This document shows, piece by piece, positions 1-8,644 of a stretch of 64,000 nucleotides of DNA. Under the pieces are notes generated by a model. The model worked only from the letters and a program-made list of their open reading frames with translations, was not told the DNA's origin and did no database searches. The translations under genes were made by a program, and so were the position numbers. This DNA comes from Saprospiraceae bacterium. GTDB taxonomy: Bacteria > Bacteroidota > Bacteroidia > Chitinophagales > Saprospiraceae. The stretch's first letter is position 1. Each line of letters opens with the position of its first letter. Where the stretch lies: positions 62,001 through 126,000 of the forward strand of contig JADJJU010000002.1 of NCBI GenBank assembly GCA_016706365.1. Direction: 5' to 3'.

Positions 1-1163
1 CTGATATTAACTCCCATATAAGTAATTTGAATACCAAACAGATTCCCCGACTATTCATAGTAGGGCAGCAGACGGATTTGGCAGGATTTAATAATGTGCA
101 AAAAGCGATCACCATTCGCTCCGGGACTGTAGCATCCAATGAAGTAACGGGGATTTTAAATTCGGGCTTTTCGCTATTCAATCTTGAAGCTGAGACTATC
201 AGACAGATCGCTTCCTTTAATCCAATGACTTCTTTATTCGGGGAATTTGTTCCTGCAGGAAATACAGAAGTGCTGCTAAAACAACGAATAGGGAAGGTAG
301 ATACTGATTATCCATTGCTGATGTTCCATACCCAGGATGGAAGTAAAGTGGGCGTTCTGGCTGCAGAAGGTATCTGGAAATGGCGATTGTTTGATTACCT
401 GCAGCACGAAAATTTTAATATCATAGAAGAAATTGTAGGAAAAACAATCAACTACCTGAGTGTAAAAGAAGACAAAAGACGATTCCGTGTATTCACTCCC
501 AAGAATATATTTGACGAAAAGGAGCGATTGGTGGTTGGAGCTGAATTGTACAATGAAAGTTATGAACTGGTCAATGAGCCGGATGTCCATGTGAAAATCA
601 CCAATGAAGCCGGGCAGGAATTTACTTATGTATTCAACAAAAGGGAAAAGGCATATTACCTGGAGCCGGGGGTATTTCCTGTAGGTGCTTACAGATACAG
701 CTCCTATGTTGAGTACGCCGGAAAGCGACTTACATTTGATGGCAGATTCTCCATTCAGGCAATTGAAAAGGAATTATATGAACTCACAGCAGACCATGGG
801 ATGTTAAGAGGAATTTCTTCTGCCTACGGAGGTTATTCATTTTATATAAACAATGCCGAAAGCATAGCAGATTCCATCAGAAATAATGATCGGATTAAGC
901 CGGTGATTTATGAATTTTCAAACACCTTACCTCTCCTGAATTTCAAATGGTTGTTCTTTATAATCATCCTCCTGTTGTCGGCGGAATGGTTTATGAGGAA
1001 GTACTATGGGGGTATTAATTATCTAAAATCGGGTAGAGGCATTGGCTGCGACTGCAGGATACGAGTAGAGATCGTGTGTGTCGCTGCGCTATGCTTGCGC
1101 CGTGTGCTGCGCATTCTCCTTTGTCGATTTCGCGGGATGTGGTTCGCTCAGCTCACGGGATGA
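1..1163 (+). CDS. C-terminal part of a large membrane protein, 5' truncated by window edge
   Basis: The frame is open from the left edge (no stop from base 3), so the gene begins outside the window; the first usable start inside (TTG at 27) is not a real start. The visible part is about 330 residues of soluble, beta-rich sequence, then one membrane helix (about residues 305-325 counted from base 27, core FFIIILLLSAEWF) and a basic RKYYGG tail. A periplasmic body followed by one C-terminal helix ending in EWF.RK is seen in Bacteroidota VWA/BatA-like membrane proteins, but the diagnostic N-terminal part is not in view, so this is inference. The last ~43 codons (from about 1030) are Arg/Cys-rich and lie inside a GC-rich repeat; the original stop was probably lost when that repeat arrived. 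Confidence 0.6.
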   Translation, partial: DINSHISNLNTKQIPRLFIVGQQTDLAGFNNVQKAITIRSGTVASNEVTGILNSGFSLFNLEAETIRQIASFNPMTSLFGEFVPAGNTEVLLKQRIGKVDTDYPLLMFHTQDGSKVGVLAAEGIWKWRLFDYLQHENFNIIEEIVGKTINYLSVKEDKRRFRVFTPKNIFDEKERLVVGAELYNESYELVNEPDVHVKITNEAGQEFTYVFNKREKAYYLEPGVFPVGAYRYSSYVEYAGKRLTFDGRFSIQAIEKELYELTADHGMLRGISSAYGGYSFYINNAESIADSIRNNDRIKPVIYEFSNTLPLLNFKWLFFIIILLLSAEWFMRKYYGGINYLKSGRGIGCDCRIRVEIVCVAALCLRRVLRILLCRFRGMWFAQLTG

Positions 1164-1349
1164 ATTGTGAGTTTTGTGTGTGGTTAAACAGCCAGCTTTT
1201 GGCTATTAGCTTTTGTCGAACATTGTGGGACTCAGGGACTAGATGAATGCAAAGCCTCCCTTAAAAAAGTTTATATTACCTTGATTTTGATCGCCGGCGG
1301 CGATCAGGGCTGTTACACATCCCGTGAACGAAGTGAACCACATCCCGCG
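1131..1349. repeat. Inverted repeat pair, ~32-bp arms
   Basis: The arm at 1131-1162 (CGCGGGATGTGGTTCGCTCA...) reappears as an imperfect reverse complement at 1318-1349, about 26 of 32 positions matching. Between the arms lie an AACAGCC motif (1187-1193) and a small hairpin GATCGCC-ggc-GGCGATC (1289-1305). The left arm forms the 3' end of the preceding reading frame. Nothing coding is visible from 1164 to 1614. Confidence 0.7.
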
Positions 1350-1510
1350 GGGTCGTAGGTCGCAGAGCAGCACACGAGCGAGGCGCAGCCAAGATCACAC
1401 ACCCCGGTTGTTGCAATCTTCTACGCGCCCGAGGCGCGCACGACTTACAACCGAAGACAACAAGCCAGGACGAAATTGAGAGTAAGATAGTAGTTCAAAA
1501 CCACCGGGAA

Positions 1511-1567
1511 CGAGCAAGTGTGAGGATCGCAGCGGGCACGAGCAAGTGTGAGGGATCGCAGCGGGCG
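1511..1567 (+). repeat. Two tandem copies of a 28/29-bp GC-rich unit
   Basis: CGAGCAAGTGTGAG(G)GATCGCAGCGGGC occurs at 1511-1538 and again at 1539-1567 with a one-base length difference. It is intergenic, between the truncated membrane protein and the DUF2805 gene; the base composition is much more GC-rich than the flanking genes. Confidence 0.8.
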
Positions 1568-1614
1568 AGCACGCAGAGCGTAAAGCGGAGAGCCCGACCC
1601 AAAATCTTCTTTTT

Positions 1615-1890
1615 CTAAGTAACTTTATTGTAGCTGATCATCTTCTGACGACTGCACTTGAACCGACCTTGTTCGTCATGGCTGAGTTTGAAATGCTTGG
1701 TGGCACGGCCCTGCACTCTGGCTCTCCATTTTCTCCAGCTGGCCGGCTTAAGTTCATTTCGCATTAAAGCAATTACTTCTTGTTCTTTAAGTCCAAACTG
1801 AACCTCGATTGCATCGAATGGGGTTCTGTCCTCCCAGGCCATTTCGACAATCCTGTCGATATCTATAAGTGTCAGCGATTTGTTTTTCAT
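1615..1890 (-). CDS. DUF2805 / TIGR03643 family protein
   Basis: A 91-residue soluble protein. The core IDRIVEMAWEDRTPFDAIE followed by QFGL.E.EVI.LMR.ELKP.SW..WR.RV.GR.TKH matches the small DUF2805 (TIGR03643) family as I remember it; length fits. No function is established. The helix-turn-helix-like pattern (acidic helix, then FGLKEQEVIALMR, then a basic WRKWRARVQGR stretch) would suit nucleic-acid binding, but this is inference. It is convergent with nothing and shares the strand of prc, from which it is separated by a strong hairpin terminator, so it is probably transcribed on its own. Confidence 0.85.
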   Translation of the reverse strand: MKNKSLTLIDIDRIVEMAWEDRTPFDAIEVQFGLKEQEVIALMRNELKPASWRKWRARVQGRATKHFKLSHDEQGRFKCSRQKMISYNKVT

Positions 1891-1908
1891 TACTACGTAA
1901 CAAGCATA

Positions 1909-1939
1909 AAAAAACCCGGTTCTTTCGTTCCGGGTTTTT
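1909..1939 (-). terminator. Rho-independent terminator of prc, readable on both strands
   Basis: Stem AAACCCGG / CCGGGTTT around a ~10-base loop (TTCTTTCGTT), with an A run on the left and T run on the right. It lies between the prc stop and the DUF2805 start, so it ends prc transcription on the minus strand and would also work on the plus strand. Confidence 0.85.
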
Positions 1940-1943
1940 CTTG

Positions 1944-4085
1944 CTAATATTTTATAGTAAGATCTTTATTATACTGAATCATATCTTTCATCAGATGTAA
2001 TGATTCCTGGAGATATACATCCTTTTTCAGATTGCTGATCCAATCATCATTCCTGGCAATTCTGGATGAGTCTACCTGAATGTATGCGATATCTTCTTCT
2101 AAGTTTTTCACATTGAAGCCCGGAATATTGTCTTTCATAATATTCTCAAATTGCTTGGCCTGCTTTTCTTTTTCTTTAATAAATGTATCATATGCATTCA
2201 AATTTAGTGGCATGGATACAAGTTCTCTTTGCTCCTTCAGTCTCAAAGCATTCTTCTCAATCTTTTGGAAGACTGTGTCCTGAGAGATTCTACTTTTACT
2301 TCTTTGTTGAATTCCCTGTAAGTTTTTAAGTTTGTATGCATCCTGATCGTAGCTCAATGCAGCGATTTCTGACCACTCCATTGGATATTCATATTCACGC
2401 TCACCTAATTCCAAATACATTAGATTGTCCGGCAAGATTACATCAGGAACCACACCTTCCAACTGTGTTGAACCTCCGTTTATTCTATAAAACTTTTGCA
2501 TGGTCAATTTGACTTCACCCAAAGGTTTCAATTCCAAATTGCCTTTGATAAGTCTGTCAAGATCATAAAACCGCTGAACTGTTCCTTTACCAAATGTAGA
2601 TTCACTTCCAACGATAAGAGCTCTGCCATAATCCTGCAATGCTGCAGCAAGTATTTCTGATGCAGAAGCACTAAAAGTATTGACAAGCACGATCAACGGT
2701 CCATTATATTGAACACGCGAATCTGCATCTCTCAACACCTGTGGTGCCTGATTTCTGGATTTGACTTGAACAATAGGACCTTCTTCGATAAAAAGTCCAC
2801 TCATATCCACCACGTCTCTGAGTGACCCTCCTCCATTACTGCGAAGATCGAGGATGATACCTTTGACGTTTTGACGCTTTAGTTTTTCGATTTCTATAGC
2901 TACATCCTTAGCACATGAATTTCCATTTTCGCGCTCAAAGTCAGCGTAGAATTTAGGAAGTCTGATATAACCAATATTGTCAATCACATCAGATTGTTCT
3001 AAAATGGAAGATCTGGCAAAACTCTCATCCAAAATCACCTCATCTCTTTCAATAGTGATTTCTTGAACAGAAGCGTCAGCTTTTTTGACCTGTAGGGTAA
3101 CTTTCGTTCCTTTTTTACCTCTGATATATTTTACTACATCATCCACACGCATTCCTCTAATGTCTACAAATTCAACTTTGTCCTGAGAAACCTTCATTAT
3201 AAGATCCCCAACTTCCAGTTCTTTTTGCTTCCATGCCGGACCGCCGGGAACGATGCTTTCGATTTTAGTATATTCTCCTTCGTTTTGAAGTCTGGCACCG
3301 ATTCCTTCCAATCTTCCGGACATTCCGATATCAAAATCTTCTTTTTCCTTAGGATCAAAATATGTAGTGTGAGGATCAAATAACTCAGAAACTGAATTTA
3401 CATATTCATTGAATCTATCTGCTCTGCGCAATTTTTGCAAACGCTCGAACCAGTCATCAAATGTTTTCTTTACTTCTGCTCTGGTTTCCTCTTCCAGTAC
3501 TTTAACAGATTTTTGCTCGCCTTCGAAGCCATCTTTTTTCTGGTCTTCAATTTTTTGCTGAAGCTTGGTCAGTACTTCATATTTCAGAAGCTGCTTCCAA
3601 TAGACTTTCATAGCCTCTGCGCTCGCAGGGTAATCAACTTTTTCAAGGTCAATTACAATAGATTCATTTTCATTAAAATCAAAGGGCTTTTCAAGGAATT
3701 GAGGGAACAGATTTTTCGCACGTTCCACTCCGTTATCGATTAATTGGACTGATAAGTTGAAAAATTTAAATGTGCCCGCTTTAAATTCATCATCTATAGA
3801 AGTTTCATATGCTTTTAACTGTTTGACTTCATCGAGGGTTAAAAATCTTTTTCCACCATCCAGACTTTCGAGGTAAGCCTTGTATGCCTTTTTAGAAACT
3901 TCATCATCCAGTACAATTGGCTGATAATGCAATTGCTCCAGAGCACTGATTACTCCTCTGACAATCAATGCTTCCTTGGCATGAGGATCATCGCCATTGA
4001 TTTGTTTTCCCTGAGCCGGATATAATGCCACAAAAAGTGAAAGCACAAAGCAGACACTCAATACTGAAAAAAATCTGATTTTCAT
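1944..4085 (-). CDS. prc: Tail-specific C-terminal processing protease (S41)
   Basis: A 713-residue periplasmic serine protease that degrades or trims proteins from their C-terminal tails. The order is signal peptide (MKIRFFSVLSVCFVLSLFVA), an N-terminal helical domain, a PDZ domain (about residues 225-310, EGIGARLQNEGEYTKIESIV), the S41 catalytic domain with Ser in NTFSASASEILAAALQDYGRA and the paired Lys in ESTFGKGTVQ, and a C-terminal DUF3340-type helical region. Length agrees with the Prc/Tsp family rather than short CtpA. The frame stays open to 4130; I chose the ATG at 4085 because it gives a clean signal peptide (4097 is an alternative). In T9SS organisms it may help turn over envelope proteins (inference). 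Confidence 0.95.
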   Translation of the reverse strand: MKIRFFSVLSVCFVLSLFVALYPAQGKQINGDDPHAKEALIVRGVISALEQLHYQPIVLDDEVSKKAYKAYLESLDGGKRFLTLDEVKQLKAYETSIDDEFKAGTFKFFNLSVQLIDNGVERAKNLFPQFLEKPFDFNENESIVIDLEKVDYPASAEAMKVYWKQLLKYEVLTKLQQKIEDQKKDGFEGEQKSVKVLEEETRAEVKKTFDDWFERLQKLRRADRFNEYVNSVSELFDPHTTYFDPKEKEDFDIGMSGRLEGIGARLQNEGEYTKIESIVPGGPAWKQKELEVGDLIMKVSQDKVEFVDIRGMRVDDVVKYIRGKKGTKVTLQVKKADASVQEITIERDEVILDESFARSSILEQSDVIDNIGYIRLPKFYADFERENGNSCAKDVAIEIEKLKRQNVKGIILDLRSNGGGSLRDVVDMSGLFIEEGPIVQVKSRNQAPQVLRDADSRVQYNGPLIVLVNTFSASASEILAAALQDYGRALIVGSESTFGKGTVQRFYDLDRLIKGNLELKPLGEVKLTMQKFYRINGGSTQLEGVVPDVILPDNLMYLELGEREYEYPMEWSEIAALSYDQDAYKLKNLQGIQQRSKSRISQDTVFQKIEKNALRLKEQRELVSMPLNLNAYDTFIKEKEKQAKQFENIMKDNIPGFNVKNLEEDIAYIQVDSSRIARNDDWISNLKKDVYLQESLHLMKDMIQYNKDLTIKY

Positions 4086-4458
4086 CTTCTGGTCCATATG
4101 TTTAATACAAAAAATAAATGTTTTTCCCAAATCCGCAGATGCGTCCCAATATAACGACTGAAATCATTTCATGGCTTACAAAACTCCATTTTATATACGA
4201 GTATTGCATATAACTCGCTGAAACGACTAATTAGATGGATCTAATCTAGCAGGATGATTTTAATAACTACGACTCTGAAGCATTGAAACACAAATATAAT
4301 AATTGTAGTTCAAAAATAAATTGTGATGGAGCTCTTGGCGAGGCTTGACTCGTCAGGTGACGTTCTGGTACTGCTGAGGAGGTCGGAAGGTGGGAGTTCC
4401 TCGTCAGGTGAGGCCTCGGTACAGCCGCGGGGACCTGGAGAAGGCGTTGCCAGTCACG

Positions 4459-4590
4459 GGTGACGCCCGGGTGACGCCCCGGTGCGGCTGCGCCTGACCG
4501 GGGTGACGTCTTTTCACTGCTACGCAGCAAAAGGTGACGCCTCCGAAGATAAAAAACGGCTGAGCCGTTTTTTATCTTCGGAGGTGACGT
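4459..4590 (+). repeat. Tagged three-hairpin element, class I, copy 1
   Basis: GGTGAC(G)(T/C) tags start at 4459, 4470, 4502, 4533 and 4583. Between them are three hairpins: 4477-4503 (CCCCGGT/ACCGGGG), 4510-4533 (CTTTT/AAAAG plus CTGC-tac-GCAG) and 4540-4584, a perfect 21-bp stem with a TGA loop. The tag spacing of 32, 31 and 50 bases agrees with the copies at 8645, 24668 and 48974. A degenerate upstream GGTGACGT at 4356 suggests the array once reached further left. Just downstream is another hairpin, TAATTTTGCC-caa-GGCAAAATTA (4599-4621), with a variant at 4663-4683. No protein is encoded; the gap 4131-4915 is otherwise empty. Confidence 0.85.
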
Positions 4591-4730
4591 TCTGGAGTTA
4601 ATTTTGCCCAAGGCAAAATTACGAGACGCTGGTAGAGAAGAGGCTTAGAAAATAGGATTCTTGATTTTGCCACAGGCAAAAATTGTATCTGTAGTCTGAA
4701 TCTGAGTCTAAAATGTCGCTTAGGCCGGGG

Positions 4731-4825
4731 CGTCACTCATGGCATCGAAGATGACAAGAATGTCACCTTTTGCCGGAGGCAAAACACGTCACCCCATGAT
4801 GGAGCAGCCGGCATGGGGCGTCACC
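4731..4825 (-). repeat. Tagged three-hairpin element, class II, copy 1
   Basis: (C/T)GTCAC(C) tags have their GTCAC at 4732, 4762, 4788 and 4820 (spacing 30, 26, 32). The hairpins between them are CATC-gaa-GATG, TTTTGCC-gga-GGCAAAA (4768-4784) and CCCATG...CATGGGG (4792-4818). It aligns along its whole length with the reverse complement of 15251-15346, the middle stem differing by paired changes (TTTTGGC/GCCAAAA there). It sits head-to-head with the class I copy at 4459-4590. Confidence 0.85.
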
Positions 4826-4854
4826 CTCTCTACTCACATGCTCTTTAAGACACC

Positions 4855-4887
4855 AAAAAAAGCCGCCGTGAATGAACACGACGGCTT
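4855..4887 (-). terminator. Rho-independent terminator of hppA
   Basis: On the minus strand the hairpin AAGCCG-TCGTG...CACGGCGGCTT is followed by a run of Ts (A run at 4855-4861 on the plus strand). It lies about 30 bases after the hppA stop. Confidence 0.85.
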
Positions 4888-4915
4888 GAAGAAATATAAT
4901 TTGTTGAGATCAATC

Positions 4916-7162
4916 CTAAAATTGAAAAGTATCTTCTTGTTGTTTTTGACCTAATTCCAGTTTTTCAATTGGCTCAATGACCGGATCGACCTGGCCGTGT
5001 GTTCCGGTACCAAATCTTTCGCCCAAAATCGGAGCAATAGTCAAACCTACCAGGCAAGTCAATTTGATAAGGATATTCATGGAAGGACCGGATGTATCTT
5101 TAAATGGATCACCCACCGTATCTCCGGTTACTGCAGCTTTGTGTGCATCAGAACCTTTGTATTCCATTTTACCATCAATCATCACACCCGCTTCGAAGGA
5201 TTTCTTAGCATTATCCCATGCTCCACCCGCGTTGTTTTGGAAAATAGCCCACATTACTCCGGAAACTGTAACACCAGCCATGTAAGAACCCAATGCCTCA
5301 GGACCCATGATGAATCCTACTATTATCGGGATGAAAATAGCCATTGAACCCGGTAGTAGCATTTCTCTAAGAGCAGCTTTAGTGGAGATTTCTACGCATT
5401 TGGAATACTCAGGCTTGCCTGTACCTTCCATGATACCAGGAATTTCTCTGAACTGGCGGCGAACTTCCTTCACCATTTCCATTGCAGCTTTTCCTACGGA
5501 GCTCATAGCAAGGGCAGAGAATACTACCGGAACCATACCACCTATAAATAAAGCAGCCAATACATCTGCTTTGAAGATATTGATACCATCAATACCGGTA
5601 AATGTAACATAAGCTGCAAACAATGCCAGTGCTGTTAATGCTGCAGAAGCAATTGCAAATCCTTTCCCAATAGCTGCTGTAGTATTTCCTACTGAATCCA
5701 AAACGTCAGTACGGCTTCTAACTTCTTTAGGTAATTCGCTCATTTCAGCAATTCCACCTGCATTATCTGCAATGGGGCCGAATGCATCTATTGCCAACTG
5801 CATAGCAGTAGTCGCCATCATGCCGGAAGCTGCAATAGCTACACCGTAGAAACCGGCTAATTCATAAGCACCCCAAATAGCACCTGCGAACAAAAGGATC
5901 GGATAAAAAGTAGACATCATACCGGTAGAAAGACCTGCAATGATATTGGTAGCAGCTCCAGTTGCTGATTTCTGAACAATATCCTTAACCGGTTTTTTAT
6001 GTAATCCGGTGTAATATTCAGTCGTATATGAAATAGTCCCCCCTACAAAGAGACCAACCAATACAGCCAGAAATACACGAAGTGGCGTTACCAGCTCCAG
6101 CTCTGCCTGTCCGAAGAAACGCATTCCCATTGTTTCAGGAAGCATCCAGTGTATAATGAAATAGGAAGAAATAGCTACTAAAGCGATAGCTACCCAGTTG
6201 CCCAGATTTAATACAAATTGCACTTTTGATTCAGAAGCATTATTATCATTGATTTTTACAAACCAGGATCCGATAATTGAAAATACTATACCAAGACCGG
6301 CGATTAATACCGGTAATAATATAGGTCCTATCCCACCGAATTGATCCTGAATGCTTCCACCCATATCCTTGATTACATAGTTACCCAGCACCATTGATGC
6401 CAATACAGTAGCTACATAAGAGCCAAATAAGTCGGCGCCCATACCCGCTACATCACCTACGTTGTCTCCTACGTTGTCAGCAATAGTGGCAGGATTACGA
6501 GGATCATCTTCAGGGATACCTGCCTCTACTTTACCAACAAGGTCAGCCCCTACATCCGCGGCTTTAGTATAAATACCTCCACCTACACGTGCAAACAACG
6601 CAATGGATTCAGCTCCAAGAGAGAAACCTGCAAGAGTCTCCAATACTCTGGTCATATCCACATTACCGGCAATGGTCCACTCACCGCCCATGAACCAGAA
6701 AAATAGAATGGAGAAAAGTAATGCCATACCGAATACAGCCAAACCAGCTACACCCAGACCCATTACAGTACCACCATTAAAAGAAACTTTAAGTGCTCTG
6801 GCAAGGCTGGTACGAGCTGCCTGAGTTGTTCTGACATTGGCTGCTGTAGCAACACGCATACCTATGTATCCCGCCAATGCTGAGAATACAGCACCTATGA
6901 CAAAAGCTATGACAATAAACCAATGTGTAGTTTCTACAAGTGTTGAAAGAACACCGAGTGCTGAACCAGCAAGGATTACGAAAATAGCCAAAATTCTGTA
7001 TTCAGCCTTTAAGAATGCCATGGCACCATCTCTGATGTGACCGGCAATTTCTCTCATTTTATCTTCACCGGCATCTTGCTTGTTTACCCATTTAGACAGG
7101 AAAAACATATACACAAGACCCACTATGCCAAACAGACATAAAAAGTAAACCATTGATTCCAT
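4916..7162 (-). CDS. hppA: Membrane-bound ion-translocating pyrophosphatase, K+-dependent type
   Basis: A 748-residue integral membrane protein with about 16 helices that couples pyrophosphate hydrolysis to H+ and/or Na+ export across the inner membrane. The pyrophosphate-binding signature DVGADLVGKVEAGIPEDDPR is followed by DNVGDNVGDVAGMGADLFGS, and the conserved C-terminal GDTVGDPFKDTSGPSMN is present. In the motif GNTTAAIGKGFAIASAALTA the position that is Lys in K+-independent enzymes is Ala, so this belongs to the K+-dependent group (established family rule). Whether it pumps Na+ or H+ depends on a membrane glutamate whose position I cannot place safely. It has its own promoter (7233-7264) and terminator, so it is monocistronic. 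Confidence 0.97.
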   Translation of the reverse strand: MESMVYFLCLFGIVGLVYMFFLSKWVNKQDAGEDKMREIAGHIRDGAMAFLKAEYRILAIFVILAGSALGVLSTLVETTHWFIVIAFVIGAVFSALAGYIGMRVATAANVRTTQAARTSLARALKVSFNGGTVMGLGVAGLAVFGMALLFSILFFWFMGGEWTIAGNVDMTRVLETLAGFSLGAESIALFARVGGGIYTKAADVGADLVGKVEAGIPEDDPRNPATIADNVGDNVGDVAGMGADLFGSYVATVLASMVLGNYVIKDMGGSIQDQFGGIGPILLPVLIAGLGIVFSIIGSWFVKINDNNASESKVQFVLNLGNWVAIALVAISSYFIIHWMLPETMGMRFFGQAELELVTPLRVFLAVLVGLFVGGTISYTTEYYTGLHKKPVKDIVQKSATGAATNIIAGLSTGMMSTFYPILLFAGAIWGAYELAGFYGVAIAASGMMATTAMQLAIDAFGPIADNAGGIAEMSELPKEVRSRTDVLDSVGNTTAAIGKGFAIASAALTALALFAAYVTFTGIDGINIFKADVLAALFIGGMVPVVFSALAMSSVGKAAMEMVKEVRRQFREIPGIMEGTGKPEYSKCVEISTKAALREMLLPGSMAIFIPIIVGFIMGPEALGSYMAGVTVSGVMWAIFQNNAGGAWDNAKKSFEAGVMIDGKMEYKGSDAHKAAVTGDTVGDPFKDTSGPSMNILIKLTCLVGLTIAPILGERFGTGTHGQVDPVIEPIEKLELGQKQQEDTFQF

Positions 7163-7232
7163 ATAGTATTATTTAGTGCTTCAAATTAACCCGAAAAAAT
7201 ATAAATATTTTACCCCTTTTTCCGAGGGCGCA

Positions 7233-7264
7233 CAAAAGTACAGCTTCTGCACGAGTTGTGCAAA
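7233..7264 (-). promoter_or_regulatory. Bacteroidota-type promoter of hppA
   Basis: On the minus strand TTTG (plus CAAA, 7261-7264) is followed after exactly 20 bases by TACTTTTG (plus CAAAAGTA, 7233-7240). This is a full match to the Bacteroidota consensus TTTG-N19-21-TAnnTTTG. Transcription would begin near 7226, leaving a ~63-base leader. Confidence 0.75.
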
Positions 7265-7350
7265 ATATGCATTTAAATAAAACTTCCCTTTGAAATTTAG
7301 GCTAATCTCTTAATGGAGGTGGGGTTAATGAAATGAGCTAGAAAAAATTA

Positions 7351-7791
7351 CTATAACTCCGAAGCATCTTCGAGGATATAATTGCAATGCTCTATGTCCT
7401 CTGTGTTGAGTTTCAGTCTGCCTTTGAGGACGACTTTGTCATCCATTTTGTATTTTTTGTGCTTTTTATCTTTGAATTGCACTTCAATGATAGTTTCAGG
7501 GCCGGCAGCTCCGCAAAAGAAACAAGAAGCAAATGGACCTTTGGAGAGCACAAAAAAGTCACCTCCGGGGTCCATCACCAGCATATAACCCGCAATGCTG
7601 ATTTCTTTGCCATTCATGGCTTTTACAGTAGGGCCAAATTCAGGGAATAAGTAATAGGCGTCCACGCTTTTTACGAATTTCTCTTTGAACTCCACATCGG
7701 TCAGGTCTTCCCAGGTGATTTTCTTTTGAGAATAGCTCTCAGTTGCATTAAAAATTAAAAAGCTTATAATAAAAGACAAGGCTAGTCGCAT
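7351..7791 (-). CDS. Small secreted protein with FFCGAAGPE motif
   Basis: 146 residues with a signal peptide (MRLALSFIISFLIFNATESYS, likely cut before Gln). The body is a compact beta-rich domain with a central V.SKGPFASCFFCGAAGPE segment whose two Cys could bind a metal or form a disulfide, followed by a second strand-rich half (VVLKGRLKLN). The pattern GYMLVMDPGGDFFVLSK...CFFCG resembles secreted Bacteroidota proteins related to DUF3299, but I cannot name a function. It is divergent from pgmB (85 bases between starts). Confidence 0.7.
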   Translation of the reverse strand: MRLALSFIISFLIFNATESYSQKKITWEDLTDVEFKEKFVKSVDAYYLFPEFGPTVKAMNGKEISIAGYMLVMDPGGDFFVLSKGPFASCFFCGAAGPETIIEVQFKDKKHKKYKMDDKVVLKGRLKLNTEDIEHCNYILEDASEL

Positions 7792-7876
7792 AAATTAGTC
7801 AATTTTGTGACGATCAGAAGATCGCGTTTCATCAAGAACGTAAAAACGACACAAAATACTACAGCTTTCAGATAAT

Positions 7877-8524
7877 ATGGAAATACGGGGATGCATTTTT
7901 GACTTGGATGGAGTGATAGTAGATACTGCCAAGTATCATTATCTGGCCTGGAAACGCCTGGCCAACACACTTAGCTTCGATTTTAGTGAAGTTCATAATG
8001 AGCAATTAAAAGGTGTAAGCCGGATGAGATCTCTGGATATTATTCTTCAATTGGGTAATGTTGAACTGAGTGAGGAAGAGAAATTGAGATTGGCCGCAGA
8101 GAAAAATCAATGGTACCTGGAATACATTTTACAAATGGATGAGTCTGAAATTCTACCCGGAGTGACGGATTTTCTGGAAGAATTAAGAAGAAAGGATGTC
8201 AGAATTGCCCTCGGATCAGCCAGCAAAAATGCACAGACTATTCTCGAAAAAATAAATCTAAGCTCCAGTTTTGATGTCATTGTTGATGGTAATATGGTCG
8301 AAAAGGCAAAGCCGGATCCTGAGGTATTTATTATAGGCGCAGAATTGATGAGACTCGAACCCCATCAGTGTATTGTATTCGAGGATGCACAAGCAGGAGT
8401 AGCCGCAGCACTGAATGCCGGAATGTACTGTGTCGGAATAGGGGAAGAAGATGTGCTGGGCAATGCTCATATTGTCATACCCGGATTTCAGGAATCCATT
8501 TTTCTGAGATTGAGGATAAGTTGA
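7877..8524 (+). CDS. pgmB: Beta-phosphoglucomutase (HAD family)
   Basis: 215 residues, the usual length. It interconverts beta-glucose 1-phosphate and glucose 6-phosphate in the cytoplasm. Visible HAD motifs: I, CIFDLDGVIVDTA (nucleophile Asp9, acid/base Asp11); cap domain substrate loop KGVSRMRSLDIIL, typical of beta-PGM; II, LGSASKNAQTIL; III Lys in KAKPDPEVF; IV, VFEDAQAGVAAALNAGM. No maltose/trehalose phosphorylase lies beside it, so the disaccharide source is not evident here. Related sugar phosphatases are the main alternative, but the cap motif favours beta-PGM. Confidence 0.9.
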   Translation: MEIRGCIFDLDGVIVDTAKYHYLAWKRLANTLSFDFSEVHNEQLKGVSRMRSLDIILQLGNVELSEEEKLRLAAEKNQWYLEYILQMDESEILPGVTDFLEELRRKDVRIALGSASKNAQTILEKINLSSSFDVIVDGNMVEKAKPDPEVFIIGAELMRLEPHQCIVFEDAQAGVAAALNAGMYCVGIGEEDVLGNAHIVIPGFQESIFLRLRIS

Positions 8525-8644
8525 AGGAGAAAGGCCTCTAGCTTCTGGCTCCTAGCTTCTGGCTTCTGGCAAACAGCCGGTGTGGGTGAAGGGGTTGGGC
8601 CTTATATAACTCAAACTGACACACACCCATACAAACCCGCACTC
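8525..8644. repeat. Short tandem TAGCTTCTGGC repeats, AACAGCC motif and CA-rich tract
   Basis: Directly after pgmB, CTAGCTTCTGGCT is repeated imperfectly two to three times and runs into AACAGCC (8572-8578), then a C/A-rich tract leading into the hairpin element at 8645. The same order (short degenerate tandem repeats, then AACAGCC) recurs in other gaps of this window. Nothing coding is seen. Confidence 0.6.

Noticed and set aside
4267..4611. A 114-residue minus-strand reading frame in the hairpin element
   Set aside because: It runs through the tags and hairpins, is compositional (Arg/Pro/His-rich), and has no start context.
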